In this document: positions 39,887 through 50,060 of the stretch, in pieces
How the letters are laid out: every line of letters starts with the position of its first letter
Position numbering within the stretch: the first letter of the stretch is position 1
Source: Nematopogon swammerdamellus
Lineage: Eukaryota; Arthropoda; Insecta; Lepidoptera; Adelidae
Assembly (NCBI GenBank): GCA_946902875.1
Contig: OX336336.1
Location: 5,054,545-5,118,544, forward strand
Direction: 5' to 3'
Length of the DNA: 64,000 nucleotides
Notes under the pieces: generated by a model
Told to the model about the DNA's origin: nothing
What the model saw: only the letters and a program-made list of their open reading frames with translations
The model's database searches: none
Program-made: the position numbers and the translations under genes

Positions 39887-42800
39887 ACGCAGTGCAGCCT
39901 AAGGCGGAGGTCTGCACATTGGAAAATTCCAAACGCCTTTATATAACCGACCGCAACTCGGGCATAAATTTTCTCATAGACTCCGGAGCAGACATCTCGG
40001 TACTGAGTAGGAACAAAGGCTCACCCTCGGATTATGTTTTATACGCGGCAAACGGGTCGGCGATAACCACATACGGTGAGAAGTCACTAACTCTCGATCT
40101 CGGACTAAGAAGGCCATACAAATGGAGTTTCGTGGAGGCGAACGTGCGGATGCCTATAATGGGCGCAGATTTCTTGGAGTATCATAACCGGCTCGTGGAT
40201 CTGAGGAATCGACGTCTAATCGATGGTACAACGGAACTCCACGTGAAAACTACAGCAATATCGTCCGATCAACCGACAATAAAAACCGTCTGCGCCGGCG
40301 ACCCATTTGGTGAGATAATAGCCTCCTTCCCCAACGTAACAAAGCCGTCCGTTTTCGGAAAGGAAGCCATAAAACACAGCGTCGAGCACTATATTGAGAC
40401 AAAAATCGGCCCCCCCGTTCACTGCCGACCTAGACCCCTTGCTCCGGACAAGTACAAAAAAGTTAAACAGGAAATCGAGACAATGCTCGAACTCGGTATT
40501 ATACAACCCAGTAAGAGTCCGTGGGCTTCGCCGATACATGTGGTCGACAAGAAAAACGGCGACATCAGAATCGTAGGTGATTACCGATTACTCAATGGAA
40601 ACACGATTTTGGACGCATATCCCACTCCACGATTACATGACTTCACCTACATTTTACACAACAAAAGGGTATTCTCCAAGATTGATCTTAACAAAGCTTA
40701 CCATCAAATACCGGTTCGTAAAGAAGACATTCCTAAGACAGCGGTAACCACACCTGTCGGCCTGTTTGAATACCGACGCATGTGCTTCGGCCTAAAAAAC
40801 GCTGGGATGTCTTTCTGCAGGTTTATTCACACCGTTCTACAAGGACTAGATTATGTCTTCGCCTACGTTGACGATATAATAATAGCATCCGAGGACGAGA
40901 AAGCACACAAAAAACATCTGCGAGAAGTCTTACGACGCCTCGACGCGCACGGCATTACTTTAAACATGCAGAAGTCAGAATTCAATCGGTCACAGCTGAC
41001 ATTCCTTGGATACTCCGTTTCCCCGGAAGGGATCACTCCGCTACCCGAAAGAGTCTCAGCGTTGAGCAATTACAAAAAACCCACCACGGTTCTCGAGTTA
41101 CGACGATTCATTGGTGCCATAAATTTCTATCGAGAATGCTTGCCAAACGCTGCAGTTTATTTAGCACCACTCAATAGATATTTGGTGAACTCAAAGAAAC
41201 GAGACAAAACAATAATTCAATGGACACCGGAGGCAGACGTCGCTTTCGAAAATTGTAAAGAGGCAATTAAGAATGCGTGTATGTTGGCGCACCCCGCAGC
41301 GGGAGCTCAAGTAAGCATAATGACAGATGCCAGCAACACTAGTGTCGGAGCTGTATTGCACCAACATTCATCAAAGGGGAGAGAGCCATTGGGTTTCTTT
41401 AGTAAGACGTTGAGTGAGACACAGCGCAAATACAGCACATACGACCGAGAGCTGTTAGGTATCTACATGGCGGTCAAGCACTTCCGTCGGCTCATCGAGG
41501 GATCGTTTGTTAAAGTTTATTGCGACCACAAACCTCTAACTTTCGCCTTCAAGAAAAACGAAACAACTAATGATACGCCGAGACGATTACGCCAGCTTGA
41601 CTACATATCACAATTCGTGTCAAGCATCGAACACATCGCCGGCGAAGACAATCCTGTGGCAGATTTTCTGTCACGCCTCGCCGAAATCAATTGTCCCAGC
41701 GCAATAGACTATGAGAAACTGGCACAAGAACAACAAGCAGACGAAGAGCTGAAGGAATTTATTTCACGAGAAAAGTCAACTCTTCGATTAGTTCAGATTC
41801 CGGCCATCAAATTGAATGTTTATTGTGACACGACCGGCGGAAAGACAAGGCCGTACCTCACGAAGAACTTTCGCCATCAAGCCTTCACGACCATACATGG
41901 TATTTCACATCCAGGCGTAAGAGGAACGCGCAGGCTGATGAAGGAGAAATTCTTTTGGCCCGGCATGCTGAACGACGTCAAGGAGTGGACAAAGTCGTGC
42001 CTACCATGCCAGAAGTCGAAGGTATCACGGCATACAAAGTCGCCATTTGGGAAGTATGAACCAAGTGATCGGTTTCAGCACCTGAATGTGGACATGGTTG
42101 GTCCACTCATGCCTTCAAATGGATACCGCTACGCAGTGACGATCGAGGACCGAGCAACAAATTGGCCAGAGGCAATCCCCGTCAGCGACATGTCGGCAGA
42201 AACTGTCGCGAGGGTTGTCTACGAGCACTGGATTGTCCGTTTCGGCTGCCCCCTACGAATTTCCACAGATCAAGGACGTAACTTCGAGGCAGAGCTGTTT
42301 CAGAACCTCGCGAAGTGCATGGGTATTAAAAAAATCAGGACAACCAGCTATCACCCGCAATCGAACGGCCTTATCGAAAATTTTCACCGAAGTATGAAAG
42401 CAGCATTAATGGCCCGATCAAACAGCGAGAACTGGGCAGAAGAATTACCATCAGTTTTATATGGTCTGAGAGCAGCTCTTCGAGACGACACATCAATCAG
42501 CGCAGCTGAAATGGTTTATGGAACCACTATTACACTGCCGGGAGAGTTTTTCGAACCTTCACCAACATCGTACACCGTCGACGAGAGCTATGTGGACAAA
42601 CTTCGCGAACACATAAGCAAAATAGCTTCTGTACCTAAGCGCGAAGCTAGGCAGACGTCAGTTTTTGTGCATCCGGAACTAAGTAGGTGCACACACGTGT
42701 TCGTCAGGTGTGACCGCGTGACACGACCTCTCACACCACCTTACGAAGGACCGTTCCCGGTAATAAAAAAGAAAGACAAATATTTTATAGTAAAACTTCC

Positions 42801-43029
42801 TAACAGGGAAGTCGCAATAACATTGGACAGGCTGAAACCGGCTTTCTTACCCAACGATGAAAGAAACGGTTCACGCGACGCACCTGCCGACTCCGCCCAA
42901 GTACCTACAACGAAGCCTAGTCCCACATCTCCTACCCATAATTCAAGTGAGACAGACACTACAATACCATATCACGTGTCTAAGTTCGGTAGAATATGTA
43001 AAAAAACTGTTCGTTTTGCAGACCAATAA
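39844..43029 (+). CDS. pol: Pol polyprotein: protease, RT, RNase H, integrase (1,061 aa)
   Basis: Carries out reverse transcription and integration of the element. Visible: aspartic protease DSGAD at 46-50; reverse transcriptase from about 189, with YVDD at 341-344; RNase H with D495 in TDAS; integrase zinc-binding H685/H689, C719 and C722; catalytic D750, D809, E845 (35 residues between the last two); then a GPF-type module (PPYEGPFPVIKKKDKYFIV) near the C-terminus and no chromodomain. No internal stop or frameshift. The frame is closed upstream by TGA at 39,835, so translation enters by a -1 shift between 39,838 and 39,884 or at the ATG 39,844 (G at -3). No envelope gene follows. Confidence 0.93.
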   Translation: MRVEGPDENAIGKLDAVQPKAEVCTLENSKRLYITDRNSGINFLIDSGADISVLSRNKGSPSDYVLYAANGSAITTYGEKSLTLDLGLRRPYKWSFVEANVRMPIMGADFLEYHNRLVDLRNRRLIDGTTELHVKTTAISSDQPTIKTVCAGDPFGEIIASFPNVTKPSVFGKEAIKHSVEHYIETKIGPPVHCRPRPLAPDKYKKVKQEIETMLELGIIQPSKSPWASPIHVVDKKNGDIRIVGDYRLLNGNTILDAYPTPRLHDFTYILHNKRVFSKIDLNKAYHQIPVRKEDIPKTAVTTPVGLFEYRRMCFGLKNAGMSFCRFIHTVLQGLDYVFAYVDDIIIASEDEKAHKKHLREVLRRLDAHGITLNMQKSEFNRSQLTFLGYSVSPEGITPLPERVSALSNYKKPTTVLELRRFIGAINFYRECLPNAAVYLAPLNRYLVNSKKRDKTIIQWTPEADVAFENCKEAIKNACMLAHPAAGAQVSIMTDASNTSVGAVLHQHSSKGREPLGFFSKTLSETQRKYSTYDRELLGIYMAVKHFRRLIEGSFVKVYCDHKPLTFAFKKNETTNDTPRRLRQLDYISQFVSSIEHIAGEDNPVADFLSRLAEINCPSAIDYEKLAQEQQADEELKEFISREKSTLRLVQIPAIKLNVYCDTTGGKTRPYLTKNFRHQAFTTIHGISHPGVRGTRRLMKEKFFWPGMLNDVKEWTKSCLPCQKSKVSRHTKSPFGKYEPSDRFQHLNVDMVGPLMPSNGYRYAVTIEDRATNWPEAIPVSDMSAETVARVVYEHWIVRFGCPLRISTDQGRNFEAELFQNLAKCMGIKKIRTTSYHPQSNGLIENFHRSMKAALMARSNSENWAEELPSVLYGLRAALRDDTSISAAEMVYGTTITLPGEFFEPSPTSYTVDESYVDKLREHISKIASVPKREARQTSVFVHPELSRCTHVFVRCDRVTRPLTPPYEGPFPVIKKKDKYFIVKLPNREVAITLDRLKPAFLPNDERNGSRDAPADSAQVPTTKPSPTSPTHNSSETDTTIPYHVSKFGRICKKTVRFADQ

Positions 43030-44617
43030 CTTTCGTTTCATTCTCACCCATATCGACGACCAGCTGAGTGCCGGTCAGCGTCCCGGTTTGTCTGTGAACC
43101 ATAAAAATAGTGAAAGTGCAGTGAAATAAACAAATAACAGGTGTATCTGAGGCGCTAAGCCCCATCCAAACAAAGTGCAATGGTGTGGACAAAAAAATTA
43201 CCATAAAACTATTACAAACAATAATGATACTCGAACTGTTTATTACTTGCACCAGAAACATTATGAAAGGACTAATATTACGCTATTTACTTTATACTTC
43301 TTACTTTTATGTCGTGATTATAGTTATGTTAATAATATGTTGCTTAAAATTAGTTCAATTTAAACTTTCTTTGTGTTACATAATCTATTTGAAAGTGATA
43401 AATGTGCATGTATTAGTTTTAACAAAGCCGCAATCAATCTTAGAAATCGCAATAACGTTTTGTGAGTTGTATTAGGAAGCATACAAATGTTGGAAAACCT
43501 GTCGTTTAACATCCGTCAAGGAAATCTACGACAGATCCGTCAACTTGTTAGAGTATCATTTCATTCGCATCACTTATATTTTATAACAATAGCGCTAATA
43601 CCTGCTGTTCCAAGATACACTGAATAGTTTGTAATTTAATTTGAACATTTAATAGTTTTAATTTATTGTATAATGTTTAATTTGTAAGATTAGACACAAA
43701 TAGCGCAAGATCGTACGTAGTTATAACTATAACTTATAATAACGCACGTTTCATCAAATGCATTCTTGTTCAAACAATAAACCTCGTTCGTACACACGGG
43801 CGTAAAGCACTTATGCTGAGAGATGTAAAGAATTTTACGACAACGGAAGGTTACGCACAAAACTCCATGCCCAACGCTTGTAGTTTTGCCTGATCGCAAT
43901 GTCGATTTTTCATAATACACTTACTCATTGCTTTTACTTAATTAATAATCGTAGTATGCATGCATCTTAACGTAATCAGTAAATTATAGAAGAAATGTAT
44001 TATATTTTACACAATTATTTTCATACAGCGGTATGGTTTATTGATTTTATGTAAATGTACACCTCATTCTGTGTTAGTTAGTACTTCGAATTAGTTAAAA
44101 GTTAGTGTAGAAATTTTAATGGTACGTGTTCTCAAATCTATGCCTATGCCTATCTACGATTGTGTTATGTAATAGGTATTAAGCTTAGTCATACTTGTGT
44201 GTGAAATTATTGGCGCTCTCTCTCTTTGCAAAACAAAAGGACTCTCGCCTCAGCGGTTTTTACGACCGCATTGGTGAGCACAATCATCTAGGGTCATTGT
44301 TAGGATAGTTTTATTGCACCTCTTCAAATTTTTCAAGTGTCTCTTTTGTACGCCATCATTTCTGTGGTTCCTGGCACCCTGTATGTTATTGAAATGTTTT
44401 GATCTTTCTCATCGTGTTTATATCTCGTCTTTAAAATGTTTTCTATATTTGTAGTAAGTGGAGGCAGTCGTATAAAAGCAGATAACTGTCACAAGTAATG
44501 AACGATTCGTAATTAAAGGTAATTTTGGTAATTAAAAGCAGATAACTGTCACAAGCAATGAACGATTCGTAATTAAAGGTAATTTTGGTAATGTTGTAAT
44601 GACAAAATTTTTTTCAT
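43030..44617 (+). other. Long 3' non-coding part of LTR element
   Basis: About 1.6 kb of AT-rich sequence between pol and the polypurine tract. The longest plus-strand frame (about 43,185-43,475) starts at GTG, is hydrophobic and matches nothing that I recognise. I see no envelope-like gene. A 60-bp duplication lies near the right end. Confidence 0.6.
44473..44592 (+). repeat. 60-bp tandem duplication before PPT
   Basis: AAAAGCAGATAACTGTCACA...GAACGATTCGTAATTAAAGG...TTTTGGTAATT occurs twice (44,473 and 44,533) with one difference (CAAGTAATG, CAAGCAATG). It lies within the element, 26 bp before the polypurine tract. Confidence 0.85.
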
Positions 44618-44630
44618 AAAGGGGGAAATT
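44618..44630 (+). other. Polypurine tract
   Basis: AAAGGGGGAAATT, two bases before the 3' LTR, is the expected primer site for plus-strand DNA synthesis. Confidence 0.8.
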
Positions 44631-44632
44631 GA

Positions 44633-44894
44633 TGTGCCGGACACGACACATCGGTCCGATGCGACGCGGTTACCGCACCCCGCGCCCCTCTGGCGCGGCG
44701 TGCGTCCGCGCTCGCCTCGGCCCGCCGCCCTGGCAGTCGATCACACCACGGAGTCAAGTATAGTCGCTTTGAGTCAATAATAATTCTCAGTCGTTTTATT
44801 ACACGTTTATACACAGCTATCATAGTGTTTCATTTGGACCTTAAACACTAACACCCTACATAGGACACTCGCATATAGTAGCTAAAGTGCCACA
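44633..44894 (+). repeat. 3' long terminal repeat (262 bp)
   Basis: Identical to 38,640-38,901 except for C at 44,718. One difference in 262 bp indicates a recent insertion, or gene conversion between LTRs. Confidence 0.9.
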
Positions 44895-44896
44895 TA

Positions 44897-45025
44897 GGCC
44901 CACTTGCACCAACACAAATTTAATATATAAACCAGTTTAACTCGTTAAACTAGCACCCGTTGTATGTGTGAACCGCGTTTAAATCCATAACTCGCTACTT
45001 AACTTTAAACTCGTGTTGGTGCAAG
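44897..45025. mobile_element. Truncated PIF/Harbinger-like MITE
   Basis: Starts GGCCCACTTGCACCAACAC directly after the 3' LTR plus TA, and ends CGTGTTGGTGCAAG without the final GGGCC. The interior is the reverse of 33,386-33,521 (AACTCGCTACTTAACT, TAAACCAGTTTAACTCG). Confidence 0.65.
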
Positions 45026-45039
45026 ACGCGCATATTCAT

Positions 45040-45470
45040 TACTAGCTGTGCCCGCGACTACGTCCGCGTGGATTTGATCTTTCTCAGCCTGTTATAAAAC
45101 GCAACGTGGCGCGCCATCTACCGAAAAGACTATGAAACATTTTAACTAATCATGAATTGGAACTAATATGAAGCATTTCATAAACACGCCATAGATGGCG
45201 TGAGTGGCGCTGACAATGACATGGCGATACGGAACCCTCGGTGCGCGAGTTCGACTCGCACTTGGCCGGTTTTCTTATTTTTCTTATTTTTTTTTATATC
45301 GGCCATAATATAATAATAACACATATTCTGTGACAATTTCAACGGGCTACCTATTACGGTTCAAGAGATACAGCCCTCGGATAGACAGACGGACGGACGG
45401 TCGGACGGACAGACAGACAGACAGACGGCGTAGGCTTAGTAATAGGGTCCCGTACCAGATACGGAAAAAA
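45040..45470. mobile_element. Merged repeat fragments
   Basis: ACTAGCTGTGCCCGCGACTA (45,042) is the terminus of the GCCCGCGG family. Next comes a reversed 5' part of the ACCGGCCAAGTGCG family (ACGGAACCCTCGGTGCGCG, CACTTGGCCGGTTTTC) ending at about 45,273. After that comes its forward 3' part (ACCTATTACGGTTCAAGAGA, ACAGACAGACGGCGTAGGCT). The order suggests an inversion or one copy inserted in another. Confidence 0.5.
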
Positions 45471-45712
45471 AGAACTCATAAATCTAATTACCAGATAACA
45501 GCGCCATCTATCATTCATTAGTTGACTTATTAAATATACAAACAATTTTATCTGAAGACGAAAAATTGGTCGAAATATCATAAAAAATATGTGTTTTTTT
45601 ATTAAGTAATGTAAATTATAAAAACAGATAAAAACCGCACACTCGAAATTTTTCGCCCTCACCAGTCTACAGCAGCCGTGTTTCTTTTCCATGACACTCA
45701 ACAGAGGATCCG

Positions 45713-45823
45713 CGCGACGCCGCCTCCGCCGCGACGCGGGGCGCTGCGAGCGACGCGGGGCGCTGCGAGCGACGCGGCGCTGCTGGCGGCGGCGCGGCGG
45801 TGGCGGCGCGGCGGCGTGGTGCT
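45713..45823. other. GC-rich tract with GCGACGCGGGGCGCTGCGA repeat
   Basis: Two to three direct copies of GCGACGCGGGGCGCTGCGA run into GGCGGCGGCGCGGCGG. The GC content is far above the surroundings. No gene is seen. Confidence 0.6.
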
Positions 45824-45949
45824 ATAAGATATTTTCTAACTAAATTTAAAAATTTATGATTCTGTGGGTTGATTTTGATGAAATAAACTCTAAATGTTAC
45901 TCAGAATAAAGCTTAATTTTTTGTAGTAATTCGATTTTTAATCCAATGA

Positions 45950-46160
45950 GTGGTTTTTGCGTGATGCGCGCACAAAGGCACAAACAAACCGACAAACCGA
46001 CAAACCAACAAATCGACAAACAGACAAAAATTTCAAAAATGGTTTTTTTACGTTCTAGTACTTATACCTTCCGTCCCCCAGTTACTGTTTTTCAAAAATA
46101 GTTAATGTACAGACACGGTAAGTCTACGATTTTATTATATGTATAGATAGATAGATAGAT
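45950..46160 (-). repeat. Interspersed repeat (TACATATAATAAAATCG), reverse copy
   Basis: GTGGTTTTTGCGTGATGCGC and CGATTTTATTATATGTATAG are the complements of words at 29,925-30,150. A run of ACAAACCGACAAACCGACAA lies between them. Confidence 0.5.
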
Positions 46161-46199
46161 TTAAATACCCAAAATTATTTGTTTTCACTGTGTGTGAAG

Positions 46200-46530
46200 A
46201 ACTTATTTCTTATTACCGCAGATCTTTCAAGACTTGCCTTTGGCAAAAACAGGCCGAAAAACTAACCAAGATATCCCAGGAATAAAGGGTTTCCGCACCA
46301 CAAAAAAAAGGTTAAAAAAAACACGTTTCTTGTGTGGTATTACGGTAAGATACAGCAGTAGGACAAACAGACAGGCAGACAGACAGACCATGGCGTAGGC
46401 TTAGTAATAGGCTTCCGTACGCACGGGGCGGGGTATCACCTGAAGACCACTGACAATAATAGGTTCCGGACTGCGATAGTTAAACGGTTATTGCTATAAA
46501 TAGGAAGCGGCGAATATTACATCTTACAGC
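46200..46530. other. Decayed repeat fragments, no gene
   Basis: TTCCGCACCACAAAAAAAAGG, AAACACGTTTCTTGTGTGG and GGCGTAGGCTTAGTAATAGG are fragments of the ACCGGCCAAGTGCG family as at 57.5 kb. Confidence 0.45.
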
Positions 46531-46672
46531 ATAACACCAATTACTCTGCTTAACCCTGATTATCGGGATACAGCGTGTGGATGTATGATATATGTATGAA
46601 TCTTGGATTTTTATATATTTATTGCATACAAATCAAATAAAATGTTTAAAGTAAAAGTTAAATTACAAATTT

Positions 46673-47149
46673 AAAAAACCCCCGACCCTTAAAAAGTCAA
46701 AAATAATTTCCGTTTACTTACTTAAAGGAGTCGGGAGACCGCTAAGTAAATTCCCGCGCAGTTCTGAGTTTTTATATTTTATTTACTTAGCGGTCCCCCG
46801 ACTCCTTTAAGTAAGTAAACGGAAATTCTTTTTGACTTTTTAAGGGTCGGGGGTTTTTTTAATTTGTAATTTAACTTTTATTTCAAGATTTAAAAAAAAA
46901 CCGCATGAAAATCGGTCCACTTTTTAACATATTGAATTTTTTTATTACTTAATTACTTGATTACTTGATTTGAAACATAGCTAAGAACCATCCCGATTAA
47001 ACAAGCTTCCTAATAAAACAAACCGCATTCAAATCGGTCCATCCGTTTGGGAGCTACGATGCCACAGACAGACACACACACCCACCCTCACACACACACA
47101 CACGTCAAACTTATAACACCCCTCCGTTTTTTTCGTCGGGGGTTAAAAA
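46673..47149. mobile_element. Foldback MITE, AACCCCCGAC family, copy 3
   Basis: This is the best-preserved copy. AAAAAACCCCCGACCC at the left and GTCGGGGGTTAAAAA at the right are the outer termini. The first 195 bp form a nearly perfect foldback with 85-bp arms (AAAAAGTCAAAAATAATTTC against GAAATTCTTTTTGACTTTTT; CCGCTAAGTAAAT against ATTTACTTAGCGG). The right half has CGCATTCAAATCGGTCCATC and a CACACACA microsatellite. Confidence 0.75.
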
Positions 47150-48540
47150 TGGGACATTTTCCGGCATGTATGAATGACGAGCTCCGAACCGTCGATCTTT
47201 CTAATGTCAACTTGTGGTGTGTCTGTCGAGTCTACTAAATCTATTACTTCGTGTTCGTGTTCACACGTCGAGTTAGGTTAAAGAGTGACATTTGAACCAC
47301 GCTCCAGTCCCTCGACTGATGTCTATCATCCTACAAAACCGTTTATAATTATAGCGGCCAACGTTTTTATTTATAGTAGCCTTTTATTAGTTCGGCCCTT
47401 TTAAGTATTTATAGTAGGGACTTTGCCCTTAATTATACTATTTATAGGAGCCTATTTTAATCTTTGAAAAAGACATGGGGCAGAAATGTATGGGGCGCGT
47501 CCCCACATGATCGAAGGTCCCCGCCGACCAATAACGGCCACACAATATGTCGGTGGAAAGCTCTTTCGTGACTTGTCATTCATTTGTCACTATGGGCGGT
47601 CAGTTCATCATTGTGTAAAGCCCTCTGTCATTGTATCTAAAAAAATAGCCCATTACAGTACAAAACCGACTTACAACCCCTGAAGTAACTCCTTTCCAAA
47701 ATAAAAAGAATCGTCGAAATCTGTTGGCATGGTATCTAATTATTTGACCATTTGTCATGCACATTGCACATGCTTACGTAAATTTAGAAGTTTGATGATT
47801 TTCTCATGGATTCTATCATCAGAACTTGACCAAATTTATATGGAACCACCCTTATGGGACCCCTTTCTAATTCAAATTAAAATTCTTTATTTAACTTTTT
47901 GGCTACACAGAGATGGCATAGTAATTTTAATAATTTTGTTTTTAAATACAAAATCACAATAAAAACTATTTTAAATACAGCATCAGCCATAAAAATTTAT
48001 ATTTAAAGGCACAAGGCAAAAGTTATAAAATGACACAATATATAAAATGAGAAATTAATTATAAAATTAACAAAACACTGTCATTAATTATACAATTACA
48101 TTTAACATTTACAATTGTTTAAATAAAATACAAAAATAATAAAAAAATTTAATTAAATTAAAATAAAATAAGCTAAATAGACTACTGATTACGTAATAAA
48201 AAAGGAATCATCGAAATCGGTTTACTCGATAAAGAATTATCGCTGAATACATAAAACAATCCAACGAATTGAGAATCTCCTCCTTCTTTGCTCGTGCTTC
48301 CTACGCATTGAAAGATACAATTCTAATTATAATTTGGAGGATCTCGTACAAGGAATTATTATATTAATTTCACTTTTATATTGTGTTTAGTGAAGACAAT
48401 GTAAAACAACGTTCTCTATTTCTTAAAGATGAGTATTTACTATGGGGCTGATTTAACAAATTATTGTAAAAACCACAAAACATTAATAAAAATAAAAAAT
48501 GTACAGGCTCAATATGGAAAGTAATAAATAACTATTTACG
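47150..48540. other. Intergenic, no gene recognised
   Basis: Apart from TTTATAGTAG-type short repeats (47,360-47,450) and AT-rich stretches, nothing is recognisable. The ORFs are short and without protein features. Confidence 0.4.
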
Positions 48541-48815
48541 CAGTGATAAAAAAACCGGCCAAGTGCGGATCGAACTCGCGCACCGACGTTTCCGCACCAC
48601 AACAAACAAAACGTAAAAAAACACGTATTTTGTATGGGGATTCCTTTAATTATTTTACAATTTTTTTTTATATTTGTTGTTATATCTGCCATAATACCAC
48701 AGATTATTCTGTGAAAATTTCAACCGACTAGCTATTACGGTTCCAAAGATACAGCAGGAGGACATACAGACAGACGGACAGGCGGCGTAGGCTTAGTAAT
48801 AGGCTTAAAAAAACT
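48541..48815 (+). mobile_element. ACCGGCCAAGTGCG-family repeat
   Basis: AAAAAACCGGCCAAGTGCGG, TCGAACTCGCGCACCGACG, AGCTATTACGGTTCCAAAGA and GGCGTAGGCTTAGTAATAGG give the full family order. It joins the next element at CTTAAAAAAAC. Confidence 0.65.
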
Positions 48816-48819
48816 TTTT

Positions 48820-49262
48820 GTATTTCCGAAAATAATTCTTAGGGGGTTATAAAAAAAACGAAACACCCTAAAAAAATTAAAACACCGTAAAAATGCTTAA
48901 AAATGAAAAAAAATACAAAAAAAATTTTGAGGGATTCGAACCCATGGTCAAAAAATACAAATCCTACACTCTTACCATTGAGCCACGAAATCACATAAAC
49001 GACCAAACGAATATCGGATTCCCTTGATTCGCTTTCGGCTTTACTGTCACTGAGAGACGAACAGAATTGATCCCGAGCCACTCGTAACTTAACCCTTAAT
49101 GCAATGACTTAAGGTTACATTTTAAATAATAAAAATAAATCTGACGCTTTTCGAGATCTGACGCTCTGACGCTTTTCGAGATCTGACGCGAGTTTAAAAT
49201 TTTTTACCCACCTAAAAAAGTGTCAAGCGCCGCTAAAGAAGTTTTCACTTCAAAAACCCACA
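48820..49262 (-). mobile_element. Repeat with embedded tRNA-like module, copy 2
   Basis: Reverse copy of 7225-7700: CACTTCTTTAGCGGCGCTTG is at its right end on the minus strand, the duplicated AGATCTCGAAAAGCGTCAG is present, and the tRNA-like segment lies at about 48,907-48,975. Confidence 0.65.
48907..48975 (-). other. tRNA-like segment with pol III boxes
   Basis: The minus strand reads TGGCTCAATGGTAAGAGTG (box A-like), then GACCATGGGTTCGAATCCC (box B-like), then a T-run. This is the same module as 7512-7578, not a functional tRNA. Confidence 0.5.
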
Positions 49263-49755
49263 TTTATTGTACTTATATAACTTAAGGAAATGCAAGACCT
49301 TATTGTAAACGATGACAACAAAAGGTTGACGCACAGAACAGCGATTGGCGGCCGTCTTTCTCCAGCAGGCCGCCTCGCCGCCTCTAGCTAGACCCAATTT
49401 CATGCTCTGTGGGTTGACCTATCGTACGAACTGTCACCTCGGTAGTTATGAAATGTATGCTAGGGTTCGGTGTCGGCAGCAGCGTTGCGTGCGAATCAAA
49501 CATACACGCCCTATATGCATTGTACGCTAACTCATTTGAATTTAGGTCACCATTAATGGTGTTATTTGTAGCGGAATTCGAATAACTTGGCGCATCACAA
49601 AATCAACAATCCATTAATAATATTCTCCTGGGAGTTACGCGAACTCGCAAAATAAATTAACTTATAATTACGTAGTATTTCAGGATTATAAGTAATAACT
49701 GTACTCCGCTCGCGGTAAAATCGGTTCAAAATCACACGATGGCTAACTCAATTGG
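49263..49755. other. Intergenic, no gene recognised
   Basis: No recognisable coding or RNA feature; short ORF only. Confidence 0.4.
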
Positions 49756-49757
49756 TC

Positions 49758-49966
49758 GTTTTTTTTCCGACTGCGTTCATTTCCGATCCCACTGCTCAGC
49801 TCATAAGAATAATAGCCTGACGCTTTATAAGCATTTGTTGAGCCATTCTTGAGTTATAATAAGTTATATATAACTCAAGAATGGCTCAACAAATGCTTAT
49901 AAAGCATCGGGCTATTATTCTTATGAGCTGAGCAGTGGGATCGGAAATGAACGCAGTCGGAAAAAA
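49758..49966. repeat. Near-perfect ~209-bp palindrome
   Basis: CCGACTGCGTTCATTTCCGA...TGAGCCATTCTTGAGTTATA is mirrored by TATAACTCAAGAATGGCTCA...TCGGAAATGAACGCAGTCGG, arms of about 100 bp with a ~10-base centre and only one or two differences (GCCTGACGC against GCATCGGGC). TACATA microsatellite follows. Confidence 0.85.
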
Positions 49967-50060
49967 TACATACATATATACATACATACGTCATACATGA
50001 ATACATACACACATACATACATACACACCCTTATATACATACACACAGACAAACTACAGA
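49967..50060. repeat. TACATA/CACA microsatellite
   Basis: Irregular (TACA)n and (CA)n stretch directly after the palindrome. Confidence 0.7.

Larger units (their letters stand above)
38640..44894 (+). mobile_element. Intact Ty3/gypsy-class LTR retrotransposon (CsRn1-like)
   Basis: Two 262-bp LTRs (TG...CA ends) differing by one base enclose a primer-binding site, gag, pol and a polypurine tract, 6,255 bp in all. Domain order protease, reverse transcriptase, RNase H, integrase is that of Ty3/gypsy. A tRNA-Trp-like primer site and an unusual Cys-His-Cys-Cys Gag motif point to the CsRn1 clade. Both ORFs are open, so it could be active. The flanks do not show a target duplication (left ATATT, right TAGGC), and the right LTR touches a truncated PIF-like MITE. 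Confidence 0.85.

Noticed and set aside
39528..39932. 134-codon minus-strand ORF and 107-codon plus-strand ORF over gag
   Set aside because: Shadows of gag in other frames, without recognisable features.
43185..43475. Hydrophobic frame after pol as a possible envelope gene
   Set aside because: Starts at GTG, is short and AT-driven, and shows no signal peptide, cleavage site or fusion-type architecture.
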